Source of the DNA: JBPBQZ01 sp050955105
GTDB lineage: Bacteria; Pseudomonadota; Gammaproteobacteria; Burkholderiales; Burkholderiaceae
Direction: 5' to 3'
Length of the DNA stretch: 15,628 nucleotides
Assembly: GCA_050955105.1 (NCBI GenBank)
Contig: JBPBQZ010000025.1
Span: 1 to 15,628 of the forward strand
Both the position numbers and the translations under genes were made by a program. Shown one piece after another: positions 1 to 7,411 of this stretch (position 1 is the first letter of the stretch; every line of letters starts with the position of its first letter). The notes beneath the pieces were generated by a model. The model ran no database searches and was not told the origin of the DNA. It worked only from the letters and a program-made list of their open reading frames with translations.

Positions 1-418
1 CACCGACGGCGTGGAAGGTGCCGGACCATTCGAGGCGGCCGGCTGCCGCTGCATGTTCGGTATTGCCAGAGTCGGATAGCAAGCGCGCGACACGGTCGGT
101 CATCTGGCTGGCGGCACGGCGCGAGAAGGTCAGCAGCAGAATTTCCGCTGGATGCACACCGGCGCGCAGCAGATTCGCCACGCGCTGCGCCAGGGTCTGT
201 GTTTTGCCCGAGCCGGCGCCGGCGATCACCAGCAATGGCGCGGCCGTGACCGCGACGCCGAGGCTCCCGTCGGCATTGACCGAGGCAATGCCGAATTCCG
301 CGGCTTGTCGCTGCGCATCGTTCAATGTTGCCAAAACGGACGAAGCGACTGGCGCGCCGACAACGGTGGGCAAGGCAGACGAAGGCGGCAATGCGGTGCC
401 GGAAACCACTGCGTTCAT
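1..418 (-). CDS. UvrD/Rep-family ATP-dependent DNA helicase, N-terminal part (cut by window edge)
   Basis: Reading the minus strand from the ATG at 418 gives about 139 residues with no stop before the window edge. It shows a superfamily 1A helicase N-terminus. The Q-motif-like LNDAQRQAA lies at about residues 32-40, Walker A AGAGSGKT at 66-73 (Lys72 would bind ATP phosphate), and motif Ia LLLTFSRRAA follows about 30 residues later, then SGTFHAVG. This family translocates 3'-5' on single-stranded DNA and acts in repair or recombination; which member this is cannot be decided from the N-terminus. Start is uncertain: in-frame ATGs also lie at 427 and 469, and none has a clear Shine-Dalgarno sequence. 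The gene is transcribed divergently from the histidine kinase at 714. The family call is firm. Confidence 0.85.
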   Translation of the reverse strand, partial: MNAVVSGTALPPSSALPTVVGAPVASSVLATLNDAQRQAAEFGIASVNADGSLGVAVTAAPLLVIAGAGSGKTQTLAQRVANLLRAGVHPAEILLLTFSRRAASQMTDRVARLLSDSGNTEHAAAAGRLEWSGTFHAVG

Positions 419-469
419 GAAGGTCATCGTGGAAGCGCCGGAATCGGCGACCTTGAACTGTATATCCAT

Positions 470-713
470 ACAGCCCGGCCGGCAAGGGTATCTCAATTCC
501 GGTGGGCGGGACGGGTAGCTTTGTCTTGCGGTGCAGCAACATCTACGCGGGTTCGCGGGGTTTCGTAGCGGCGGCGCTGTACCTGATCCCTGCGCTGGCG
601 TAACGCATTGGCTTTTGTGCCCGCCGATCGCGGCGCTACTACCGCGGGTCGAGTCGAGTCTCGCAGGTACGGTTAATGCTCTGTTCCTTTCATTCAGAGG
701 TGGGGCCTATCGC
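470..713. promoter_or_regulatory. Divergent intergenic region between helicase and kinase-ku-ligD operon
   Basis: About 240 bases separate two divergent genes, so promoters for both should lie here. I see no convincing -35/-10 pair; the best plus-strand candidate (TTGTGC, 16 bases, TACTAC around 615-642) matches only about half the consensus at each box. A short inverted repeat CGCCG-ATCG-CGGCG occurs around 620-635. An open frame runs through from 531 in phase with the kinase, but its 61 residues before Met at 714 do not look like protein. No operator for a known repair regulator was recognised. Confidence 0.3.
697..705 (+). promoter_or_regulatory. Ribosome binding site supporting kinase start at 714
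   Basis: GAGGTGGGG lies 8 bases before the ATG at 714. It is the best purine-rich site in the upstream part of this open frame and supports starting at 714 rather than at the more distal codon at 531. Confidence 0.55.
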
Positions 714-2621
714 ATGATTACTGAACGTCCGCGCTATCGCAGTCTCCGGCAAAACAACATTTCCACGCTTCACAACGCGCCGGCCGGGACGCGTGCGGAC
801 AGCCGCCCCGTCGATATTGTGCAAACCGAACTGTTCGTGCTGGCGCCACGGTCCCCGGCGGCGTTCGATTCATCATCCGAAGTTCCTCAAGCCGCGCCGG
901 AGGCTGGTCCGCAAAATACGCCGAGACCGGTACCGGATAGCGCTTTTATGTTGCGGGCGTCACCGCAAATGACGATCCGGGTATTGCCCCGCAAGGGCGT
1001 GGCGGAGGGCGCCACGCTGCCGGCCGAGGCGGCGGCCTTCCGCGAAGCGTTAAGCGCGTCGCTGCGGGCACTTGGCGTCGCACCGGCAGAGATGGATGCC
1101 GAGCAGTTGGCCGAGCACGTAGACAAGGCGCTTGCCGGCGAACGCCGCTGTTTCGATTTGCCGTGTGGTCCTCAGCGCGCCTGTCTCTTCATCGCGTTGA
1201 TGCCTTATCGCGACGCGACTGGTTGCTCGGTGGGATTGATGATGTCGTCATCGAGCATGCCACTCGATGCAAGCTTGCCCACCTCGACCGGCGACTTGGC
1301 CGGGAAGCCCGCTTCGGCCACCGGCGGCGCGACGACCGCGGAAGAGCCGCCCGTACGCGACCGCTTTCTGTCGGTGGTGTCGCACGAGTTGCGTTCGCCG
1401 CTGGCAGGCATCCAAAGTTGGACGCATGTGCTTGAGAGGCTATTGAAGCAAGATGCCAATGACGACACGCGCCACACGTTGATGGCGCGCGCTTTGTCGG
1501 GCATCGCCAAGGGTGTCGAGCGCCAGACCCGTGCGATCGACTCATTGATCGATGCGACGCGCGTGATGTCGGGCAAGATACCCCTGCAGCGCAAGCCGGT
1601 GCGCTTGAATGAGGTGCTCGCCGCGGCCGTCACACCTTACCTCGCCCAGGCTCGCGACAAGGGTGTGACGCTGCAGATGGCGGCCGTTCAGGCCGGCACG
1701 GACGCGACACCGGACGCCACACCGGACGCGGCATTGCCGTTGGTTTCGGTCGATGCGGCCCGGCTGCAGGACGTCTTTTCGCAATTGATCTCGAATGCGG
1801 TCCGCTTCACCCCCGCTGGCGGCAGTGTCACCGTGCTGTGCGGCGTGGATCACTCCAAGCATCAGGTTTTCATACGAATCAGCGATACCGGACGCGGCTT
1901 TGCAGCAGATTTTTTGCCGCAGGTGTTCGAGCCTTTCCGCCAGGCCGACGATTCCTATACGCGCCTTAACGACGGCTTCGGATTGAGCCTGGCAGTGGCT
2001 CGGCAAGTGGTGTTGTTACTGGGCGGTGGCATCGAAGCCGCCAGTGACGGCGAGGGCCGGGGCGCCTCGTTCACGGTGACGTTTCCATGGATCGCCGCGA
2101 TGCCTGTCGCATCGCCTGCCGCGCAAGCCAGCCTGGACTCGGCGCCGTCGAGCGCCGCAGCGCAGCCGGTCCGCTCGCATGCCGCGCTCAGCGGACGCAA
2201 CGCCACGGCCTATCCATCGTTGGTGGGCTTGAGCGTTATGGTGATCGACGACCAGCTCGAAGCGCGTGAATCGTTAGCAGCCATGCTGGAGCAAAGCGGC
2301 GCCGAAGTCGTACCCGCAGGCTCCGGCCCCGAAGCCTTGGCAGCGCTGGAAGCGCGTGGACCGCGACGCGAACCCGACGTACTGATTTGCGATCTGGCGA
2401 TGCCGGGCGAAGACGGCTACGCCACCCTGAAGCGCATCCGCGAATGGGAAAGCTTGCGTGGCATCTTGCCGGGAAGCCGCCTGTCGGCGATTGCCGTGAC
2501 CGCCTTCGCATTGAGCGAAGATCGCCTGCGAGCGCTGTCCAAAGGTTTCCTGATGCATTTCGCCAAGCCGGTCGACCCCCTGCGTTTGCTCGGTGCCGTT
2601 GCGGCGCTCGGCGCACGTTGA
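714..2621 (+). CDS. Soluble hybrid sensor histidine kinase / response regulator (HisKA-HATPase-REC)
   Basis: A 635-residue protein with no membrane segment or signal peptide, so a cytoplasmic sensor. Residues 1-200 match no domain I can name: a Pro/Ala-rich start, then a possible small sensory fold at about 85-195. The dimerisation/phosphoacceptor domain begins near residue 215, with H-box SHELRSPL and phospho-acceptor His224. The ATPase domain follows, with N-box (SNAVRFTP), G1 (SDTGRGF) and G2 (GFGLSLA) motifs. A C-terminal receiver domain (about 505-630) has the acidic pair IDD, phospho-acceptor Asp560 in CDLAMPG, and Lys in AKPVD. The kinase should phosphorylate itself and then its own receiver; there is no output domain. 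A small DATP repeat sits between helix bundle and ATPase. It ends 16 bases before ku, so it is probably the first gene of a kinase-ku-ligD operon. Signal and partner are unknown. Confidence 0.9.
   Translation: MITERPRYRSLRQNNISTLHNAPAGTRADSRPVDIVQTELFVLAPRSPAAFDSSSEVPQAAPEAGPQNTPRPVPDSAFMLRASPQMTIRVLPRKGVAEGATLPAEAAAFREALSASLRALGVAPAEMDAEQLAEHVDKALAGERRCFDLPCGPQRACLFIALMPYRDATGCSVGLMMSSSSMPLDASLPTSTGDLAGKPASATGGATTAEEPPVRDRFLSVVSHELRSPLAGIQSWTHVLERLLKQDANDDTRHTLMARALSGIAKGVERQTRAIDSLIDATRVMSGKIPLQRKPVRLNEVLAAAVTPYLAQARDKGVTLQMAAVQAGTDATPDATPDAALPLVSVDAARLQDVFSQLISNAVRFTPAGGSVTVLCGVDHSKHQVFIRISDTGRGFAADFLPQVFEPFRQADDSYTRLNDGFGLSLAVARQVVLLLGGGIEAASDGEGRGASFTVTFPWIAAMPVASPAAQASLDSAPSSAAAQPVRSHAALSGRNATAYPSLVGLSVMVIDDQLEARESLAAMLEQSGAEVVPAGSGPEALAALEARGPRREPDVLICDLAMPGEDGYATLKRIREWESLRGILPGSRLSAIAVTAFALSEDRLRALSKGFLMHFAKPVDPLRLLGAVAALGAR
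1701..1730 (+). repeat. Short 12-base tandem repeat inside the kinase gene
   Basis: Two and a half copies of GACGCSACACCG encode DATPDATPDA in the linker between the HisKA and ATPase domains. The length is a multiple of three, so a copy-number change would preserve the frame. Confidence 0.6.
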
Positions 2622-2637
2622 CGTAAACGGAACCGCC

Positions 2638-3579
2638 ATGCCCCATATGATCTGGAAAGGCGCCATCAGCTTCGGGCTGGTGCACGTGCCGGTAAAGCTC
2701 TATCCGGCCACTTCGCATCAGAACGTCGGCTTTGATTTGCTCGACAAGCATTCGCTCGACCCGATCGGCTATCGCAAAATCAACAAGGCAACTGGCAAGG
2801 AAGTGTCGACCCAGGACATCGTGCGCGGCATCGAATATGAGAAGGGGCATTACGTTGTGTTGTCGGATGAGGAGATCCGTGCGGCTAACGTGGAGTCGAC
2901 CCAGACGATCGATATCGTGGCCTTCATCGATGCGCCTGAATTGTCGTTTCTCTATCTGGATACGCCGTATTTTCTCGAACCGGACCGCGGCGGCGACAAG
3001 GTCTATGCCTTGTTGCGCGATGCGCTGGTCAAGGCCAACAAGATCGGCATCGCCACCGTGGTGATGCATGGCAAACAGCATCTGGCGGCGCTGGTGCCGG
3101 TGGGCGCGGCGTTGGCGATGAACACGCTGCGCTGGGCCAACGAGGTACGCGATTTGAGCGAGTTCAAATTGCCGGAAGTGGGCGGCAAAAAGGCCGCCGT
3201 CAGCGAACGCGAGCTGGATATGGCGATGCGGCTGATCGACGATATGAGCGACAAGTGGGAGCCCGCCAATTTCCACGATACGTTTCGCGACGACATCATG
3301 GCGCTGGTCGATCGCAAGGTAAAAGCCGGCAAGGCGCGCGAGATTGGCGCGCTCGACGCGCCGCGCGACACCGGCAAGACCAAGGCCGATGTGCTCGATT
3401 TGAGCGAGTTGCTGCGGCGTAGCCTGGGCGGCGGCGGCAAGGGCGGCGGCCGCGCTCGCGCGGCAAGCGCTTCGAAGGATGCCGACGACGCCAAGGATCC
3501 CAAAGGCCTCAAAGACGATAAGCCTGCGCGCGCTGGCGGCGCGGAGGCTCGCCCGGCGGCACGTCGCAAGCGCGCCTGA
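2638..3579 (+). CDS. ku: Non-homologous end-joining DNA-end-binding protein Ku
   Basis: A 313-residue bacterial Ku. These proteins form a ring-shaped homodimer that threads onto double-strand break ends and recruits LigD. The N-terminus, MPHMIWKGAISFGLVHVPVK, is the family signature, and the Ku core beta-barrel/bridge continues to about residue 260 (FLDTPYF-like strand, conserved FRDDIMALVDRKVKAGK near 220-236). From about residue 262 the protein becomes a flexible Gly/Lys/Ala tail ending in ARRKRA. Basic tails of this kind in bacterial Ku are known to contribute to DNA binding and bridging. The ATG at 2638 is preferred over one 45 bases upstream because it begins the conserved sequence and clears the kinase stop by 16 bases. 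The next gene, ligD, is its functional partner and also starts 16 bases downstream. Confidence 0.97.
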   Translation: MPHMIWKGAISFGLVHVPVKLYPATSHQNVGFDLLDKHSLDPIGYRKINKATGKEVSTQDIVRGIEYEKGHYVVLSDEEIRAANVESTQTIDIVAFIDAPELSFLYLDTPYFLEPDRGGDKVYALLRDALVKANKIGIATVVMHGKQHLAALVPVGAALAMNTLRWANEVRDLSEFKLPEVGGKKAAVSERELDMAMRLIDDMSDKWEPANFHDTFRDDIMALVDRKVKAGKAREIGALDAPRDTGKTKADVLDLSELLRRSLGGGGKGGGRARAASASKDADDAKDPKGLKDDKPARAGGAEARPAARRKRA

Positions 3580-3582
3580 CGC

Positions 3583-3588
3583 GGAGGG
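3583..3588 (+). promoter_or_regulatory. Ribosome binding site deciding the ligD start
   Basis: GGAGGG directly abuts an ATG at 3589 in another frame but is 7 bases from the ATG at 3596. The normal spacing and the conserved LigD N-terminus select 3596. Confidence 0.75.
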
Positions 3589-3595
3589 ATGAGCG

Positions 3596-6535
3596 ATGCC
3601 CGACAAACTGTCGACCTATTGGGAAAAGCGTCATTTCGATGCGACTCCCGAGCCGCGCGGCCGCGCGAAACGCGCGGTGACCCAGCGCTTCGTGATCCAG
3701 CAGCATCACGCGCGTCGCTTGCATTACGATTTTCGGCTGGAGCTGGATGGGGTGTTGAAATCGTGGGCGGTGCCGAAAGGGCCGAGTCTCGATCCCTCTG
3801 TCAAACGGCTGGCGGTGCAAGTCGAAGATCATCCGGTCGAGTATGGTGATTTCGAAGGACAGATTCCGGCCGGCAATTATGGTGCTGGCGACGTGCTGGT
3901 CTGGGACCGCGGCGTCTGGACGCCGCACGGCGACGCTCGTGCCGACTACGCAGCCGGCAAACTCAAGTTCGATTTGCAAGGCGACAAGTTGTCGGGCGCC
4001 TGGATGCTGGTGCGCAGCCATATGCGCGGCAGCGGCGATAAAGAGCAGTGGCTGCTGATCAAGGAGCGCGACGATGCCGCGCGCAGCGAGGCGGATTTCG
4101 ATATCGTAGCCGCGCGTCCCGAGAGCGTGAAGACCGGTCGCACGCATGCGCCGGATGGGGAGCCAGCTGAGCAGCCAGCCGGCAAGCGTGTCGCCGCGCG
4201 CGGACAAGCGGCTGCCAGGGCGCCGGCCAAGCCTGCCAAAGCACCAGCCAAGTCGGCCAAGGCACCGGCCAAGTCTGCCAAGGCACCGGCCAAGTCTGTC
4301 AAGGCACCAGCCAAGCTTGCCAAGGAACCGGCCGAGCCTGCCCAGGCACCAGCCAAGCAAGTGGCCCGCGAATCGAAAAGCGCTGCCAACGCGGCGCTTG
4401 AACCACGTCCGATCAACACCAAGGCGACGCCGCCGCCATCATTGGAGGGCGCGCGCGCGGCTGCATTGCCGGCGACCCTGTCGCCCCAATTGGCAACGCT
4501 GGTCGACGCCGCACCGCCCGATCGCGATAGCTGGACCTATGAAATCAAGTTCGATGGTTACCGGGTGCTCGCACGCGTCGCGGGCAAGGGGCGCGCGCGC
4601 ACGGTGCGGATTTTCACGCGCAACGGCCACGACTGGACCGACCGCTTTCCGGCGCAGGCGGCGGCGCTCAAGGCGCTCGAGATCGACGACGGCTGGCTGG
4701 ATGGCGAGGCGGTGGTGCTCGATGAGCGGGGCGTGCCCAGTTTCCAGGCGCTGCAGAATGCCTTCGAAGTGGGCCGCACCGATCGTATCACGCTGTATCT
4801 GTTCGACCTGCCATTCCTCAATGGCCACGATCTGCGCGAGGTAGCGCTCGATGGTCGCCGCGCCGCACTGGAGGCCGTGCTGGCTGGCCAGCCGGGCGAT
4901 GGCGCATTGCGCTTCTCTGCCACCTTCAGTTCGCCGCCGGAGTCGCTGCTGGAATCAGCCTGCGGTATGGCGCTGGAAGGCATCATCGGCAAACGTCGGG
5001 ACGCTTCCTATATAACGGGTCGCTCAGCGAGCTGGATCAAGCTGAAATGTCGCCGCCGGCAAGAATTCGTGATTGGCGGCTATTCCGATCCGCAGGGCGC
5101 ACGCAATGAATTCGGCGCTTTGTTGCTGGGTGTTTACGAGGCGCCAGGGCAGCTTCGTTATGCCGGCCGCGTGGGCAGCGGCTTCAGTCAGCAGAGCCTG
5201 AAGACGCTGGCGCGCGAGTTCGCGCAGCACGCGTCGGCGTCGGCGCCGTTTTTCGACGCGGCGAAGGCGCGCGGTCGCGCCCGCGTGCATTGGCTTGCGC
5301 CGGCGTTGGTGGCGGAAGTGGAGTTCAGCGAGTGGACCGACGAGGGGCTGGTGCGCCAGGCATCGTTCGTAGGTCTTAGGCAAGACAAGCCGGCCGCCTC
5401 GATCGGCCGTGAGGCAGCGGTCGACGGCGCGACCACGGCGAACCAAGCGAAGCGCGAGGCGGTTGCAAAAAGAGGGAGCACGATGGCAGCCAGCAAAGCG
5501 GGCGTGATGGCCGCGACAATGCCCGCGGACAAAGCTGCGTCCGGCCGCGCCAAGCGTGCCAAGACGGCGGCGGTGCCCGAGGTATCGCCGCGCGCGACGG
5601 CGCCCGCGAAAACGGCTGCGCGTGCGGGCGAGGCCGTGGTTGCCGAGGTGCGCATCAGCCATGCGGACCGCGTCATCGACGCCCAAAGCCAGACTACCAA
5701 AGCGGATATCGCCCGCTACTACGCGATGGTGGCGCCTTGGCTGGTAGCGCATCTGGCCGACCGTCCGACTTCGCTGGTGCGTGCGCCCGACGGCATCGGC
5801 GGCGAACTGTTCTTCCAGAAGCACATAGAGCGCTTCAAGATGCCCGGCTTGCGCCTGCTCGACCCGGCCCTGGACCCTGGCCACCCCGCTCTCATGGTGC
5901 TCGACAACGAGCAGGCGCTGGTCGGCGCCGCGCAGATGGGCACAATCGAGCTGCACACCTGGAATGCCACCGCCAGCGCCATCGAAAAGCCCGATCGCAT
6001 GATCTTCGATCTCGATCCGGACCCCAGCTTGCCCTGGAGCGCGATGCTCGACGCTGCGCGGCTTACGCGTGCGCTGCTGGATGAACTGGGGCTGACGTCG
6101 TTTTGCAAAACCAGCGGCGGCAAGGGCTTGCATGTGGTGGTGCCTTTGACGCGCCACGACAGTTGGGATGAGGTGAAAGAGTTCTCGCAGGCCGTGACCG
6201 AACATCTGGCGGTAACGCTGCCCGAGCGCTTTTCCGCGAAAATGGGCCCGAAAAACCGCATCGGCAAGATCTTTGTCGACTATTTGCGCAACCGCCGAGG
6301 GGCCAGCACGGTATGTGCATTCTCGGTACGGGCGCGGCCCGGCATGGGCGTATCGGTGCCGATCGACTGGGACGAACTCGACACGCTGGCGGCGGCGGAC
6401 CAATGGACCTTGCATACGCTGCACGAGCGGCTGGAAGCACTCGGCAAGGTCGACCCATGGCGCGCGTTCTGGAAAACCCGGCAGCGCATTACGGCGGCCA
6501 TGCGGCGCCGCCTGGATGGCCAGAAGAAGGGCTGA
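3596..6535 (+). CDS. ligD: Multifunctional NHEJ DNA ligase D (phosphoesterase-ligase-polymerase)
   Basis: A 979-residue LigD in the PE-LIG-POL order known from Pseudomonas aeruginosa. The 3'-phosphoesterase domain (about 10-165) keeps His37, His43, Asp45, Arg47, His79 and Tyr83, which correspond to the active-site residues of the Pseudomonas enzyme. The ATP-dependent ligase domain (about 290-610) has motif I EIKFDGYR with adenylated Lys318, motif V KLK at 482-484, and an OB fold after it. The primase-like polymerase domain (about 685-970) has the metal-binding FDLDPDP (Asp805, Asp807), SGGKGLH, and a third Asp895. All three activities look intact, so it can clean, fill and seal broken ends delivered by Ku. 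Two long linkers rich in Ala and Lys, at about 195-285 and 610-685, make it longer than the roughly 840-residue Pseudomonas protein. The first linker is built from a 7-residue repeat. Confidence 0.97.
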   Translation: MPDKLSTYWEKRHFDATPEPRGRAKRAVTQRFVIQQHHARRLHYDFRLELDGVLKSWAVPKGPSLDPSVKRLAVQVEDHPVEYGDFEGQIPAGNYGAGDVLVWDRGVWTPHGDARADYAAGKLKFDLQGDKLSGAWMLVRSHMRGSGDKEQWLLIKERDDAARSEADFDIVAARPESVKTGRTHAPDGEPAEQPAGKRVAARGQAAARAPAKPAKAPAKSAKAPAKSAKAPAKSVKAPAKLAKEPAEPAQAPAKQVARESKSAANAALEPRPINTKATPPPSLEGARAAALPATLSPQLATLVDAAPPDRDSWTYEIKFDGYRVLARVAGKGRARTVRIFTRNGHDWTDRFPAQAAALKALEIDDGWLDGEAVVLDERGVPSFQALQNAFEVGRTDRITLYLFDLPFLNGHDLREVALDGRRAALEAVLAGQPGDGALRFSATFSSPPESLLESACGMALEGIIGKRRDASYITGRSASWIKLKCRRRQEFVIGGYSDPQGARNEFGALLLGVYEAPGQLRYAGRVGSGFSQQSLKTLAREFAQHASASAPFFDAAKARGRARVHWLAPALVAEVEFSEWTDEGLVRQASFVGLRQDKPAASIGREAAVDGATTANQAKREAVAKRGSTMAASKAGVMAATMPADKAASGRAKRAKTAAVPEVSPRATAPAKTAARAGEAVVAEVRISHADRVIDAQSQTTKADIARYYAMVAPWLVAHLADRPTSLVRAPDGIGGELFFQKHIERFKMPGLRLLDPALDPGHPALMVLDNEQALVGAAQMGTIELHTWNATASAIEKPDRMIFDLDPDPSLPWSAMLDAARLTRALLDELGLTSFCKTSGGKGLHVVVPLTRHDSWDEVKEFSQAVTEHLAVTLPERFSAKMGPKNRIGKIFVDYLRNRRGASTVCAFSVRARPGMGVSVPIDWDELDTLAAADQWTLHTLHERLEALGKVDPWRAFWKTRQRITAAMRRRLDGQKKG
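4220..4360 (+). repeat. 21-base tandem repeat encoding a basic linker in LigD
   Basis: About six and a half imperfect copies of a 21-base unit (first base of each at 4220, 4241, 4262, 4283, 4304, 4325, 4346) encode the heptad APAKSAK with variants (APAKPAK, APAKSVK, APAKLAK, EPAEPAQ). The middle copies are the most alike and the outer ones have diverged. The unit keeps the reading frame. The encoded Ala-Pro-Lys pattern resembles histone-H1-like or AlgP-type basic tails and joins the phosphoesterase domain to the ligase domain. Confidence 0.9.
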
Positions 6536-6738
6536 AGGCGGTTGCGCCCGCCGTCTCCACGGATTGCGCCGCGAGTTGCTAAACTACTCTCAAAATTCGT
6601 AAGCTCTGACTTGGCCGGGCATTTCCCCATCTTGCTTATGCCGTCAGTCGTTTGTTGTTGCATCCACTCTGGCGCCCGTGCCTCCGTGCTGGCGCGTCCG
6701 CGGTGTGTGCGTGTATCACCGGATCAAGCCGTTTCCCC
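6536..6738 (+). promoter_or_regulatory. Intergenic region between ligD and the phytochrome cassette
   Basis: About 200 bases, more AT-rich than the surroundings at roughly 6573-6660, separate the NHEJ operon from the light-sensing cassette. A small hairpin GGCGG-ttgcgc-CCGCC (6537-6552) follows the ligD stop but has no T-tract, so it is not a clear terminator. A promoter for the cassette is expected here. TTGCTA near 6577 followed 18 bases later by TAAGCT is a weak candidate only. Read-through from ligD cannot be excluded. Confidence 0.35.
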
Positions 6739-7389
6739 ATGCCTGACGATCTCTTCTTACGCCTGAGAACTGAAACCGCCGCTTGCCACACAGCTATCGA
6801 GGAGGCGGTCGACGTATCGAATCGAATTCGCACGCGCGACAGCTATCAAGCGCTGCTCGCGCGCTTCTACGGTTTTGTCGCGCCCTTCGAAGACGCACTG
6901 TCCGCCGCGTTGCCGGATGCGCAGCGTGAATTCATGGGGCCACGTTTCAAGGCGCCGCTGCTGCGCGACGATCTGGTTTATCTCACCGGCAATCTGGCCG
7001 TGACGGATGCGCTGCCGCGCTGTACCGCGCTGCCATCGCTCGATAGCCCCGCGGCGTTATGGGGCGCGCTATACGTGATGGAAGGTTCGACCCTGGGCGG
7101 TCGCATGATCGCGCCGATGGTCGCGCAGTCCCTCGGCTTGTCCGAGCGCCATGGTTATAGCTACTACGAAGGCTATGGCGAACGTACCGGCAGCATGTGG
7201 AAGGCGTTCCGCGAACACGCTGCGGCCGAGCTTGCGCCGTCCGAAATCGACGCCACGGTGGCGGCCGCGATCGATACCTTCGAACGCCTGGGCGCCTGGT
7301 TCAGGACGATGCCGTCCGATAGCGCCGCTGCAAGCGTCGCCGTCGACGCGTCCGCTGCCGCGCCAGCGCCTGCGGGGCGACCATCGTGA
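6739..7389 (+). CDS. bphO: Biliverdin-producing heme oxygenase (phytochrome-associated)
   Basis: A 216-residue cytoplasmic protein of the bacterial heme oxygenase family, which opens heme to biliverdin, releasing iron and carbon monoxide. The likely proximal heme ligand is His17 in the segment RTETAACHTAIEEAV, and the distal-helix motif YVMEGSTLGG is clear at about 113-122. The last 20 residues are an Ala-rich tail outside the usual fold. The ATG at 6739 begins the conserved sequence (MPDDLFLRLRTET); it has no good Shine-Dalgarno site, and an in-frame ATG at 6652 would add residues unlike the family. The gene ends 22 bases before the bacteriophytochrome, the classic bphO-bphP arrangement, so it most likely supplies that receptor's biliverdin rather than scavenging heme iron. 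Confidence 0.93.
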   Translation: MPDDLFLRLRTETAACHTAIEEAVDVSNRIRTRDSYQALLARFYGFVAPFEDALSAALPDAQREFMGPRFKAPLLRDDLVYLTGNLAVTDALPRCTALPSLDSPAALWGALYVMEGSTLGGRMIAPMVAQSLGLSERHGYSYYEGYGERTGSMWKAFREHAAAELAPSEIDATVAAAIDTFERLGAWFRTMPSDSAAASVAVDASAAAPAPAGRPS

Positions 7390-7400
7390 GGCGCACTGCC

Positions 7401-7405
7401 GGAGG
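7401..7405 (+). promoter_or_regulatory. Ribosome binding site favouring a TTG start for the bacteriophytochrome
   Basis: GGAGG lies 6 bases before TTG at 7412. The in-frame GTG (7421) and ATG (7424) are 15 and 18 bases away, too far for good initiation from this site. Confidence 0.6.
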
Positions 7406-7411
7406 CCGGCC

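Noticed and set aside
18..518. Plus-strand open frame at the left edge
   Set aside because: It is antisense to the helicase N-terminus, whose Walker A motif reads clearly on the minus strand.
531..713. Extended N-terminus of the histidine kinase from 531
   Set aside because: The translated segment is not protein-like and a ribosome site precedes the ATG at 714.
2236..3606. 456-residue minus-strand open frame opposite ku
   Set aside because: It lies antisense to a fully conserved Ku gene and to the kinase end; its Arg/His/Gln-rich composition is typical of shadow frames in GC-rich DNA.
4220..4360. CRISPR-like array
   Set aside because: The 21-base units are contiguous with no spacers, stay in frame and encode a basic linker within LigD.
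5024..6424. 466-residue minus-strand open frame opposite ligD
   Set aside because: Antisense to the conserved ligase and polymerase domains, no recognisable domain; a codon-bias shadow.
6537..6552. Terminator after ligD
   Set aside because: The 5-base GC hairpin has no T-tract, so it does not qualify as a rho-independent terminator.
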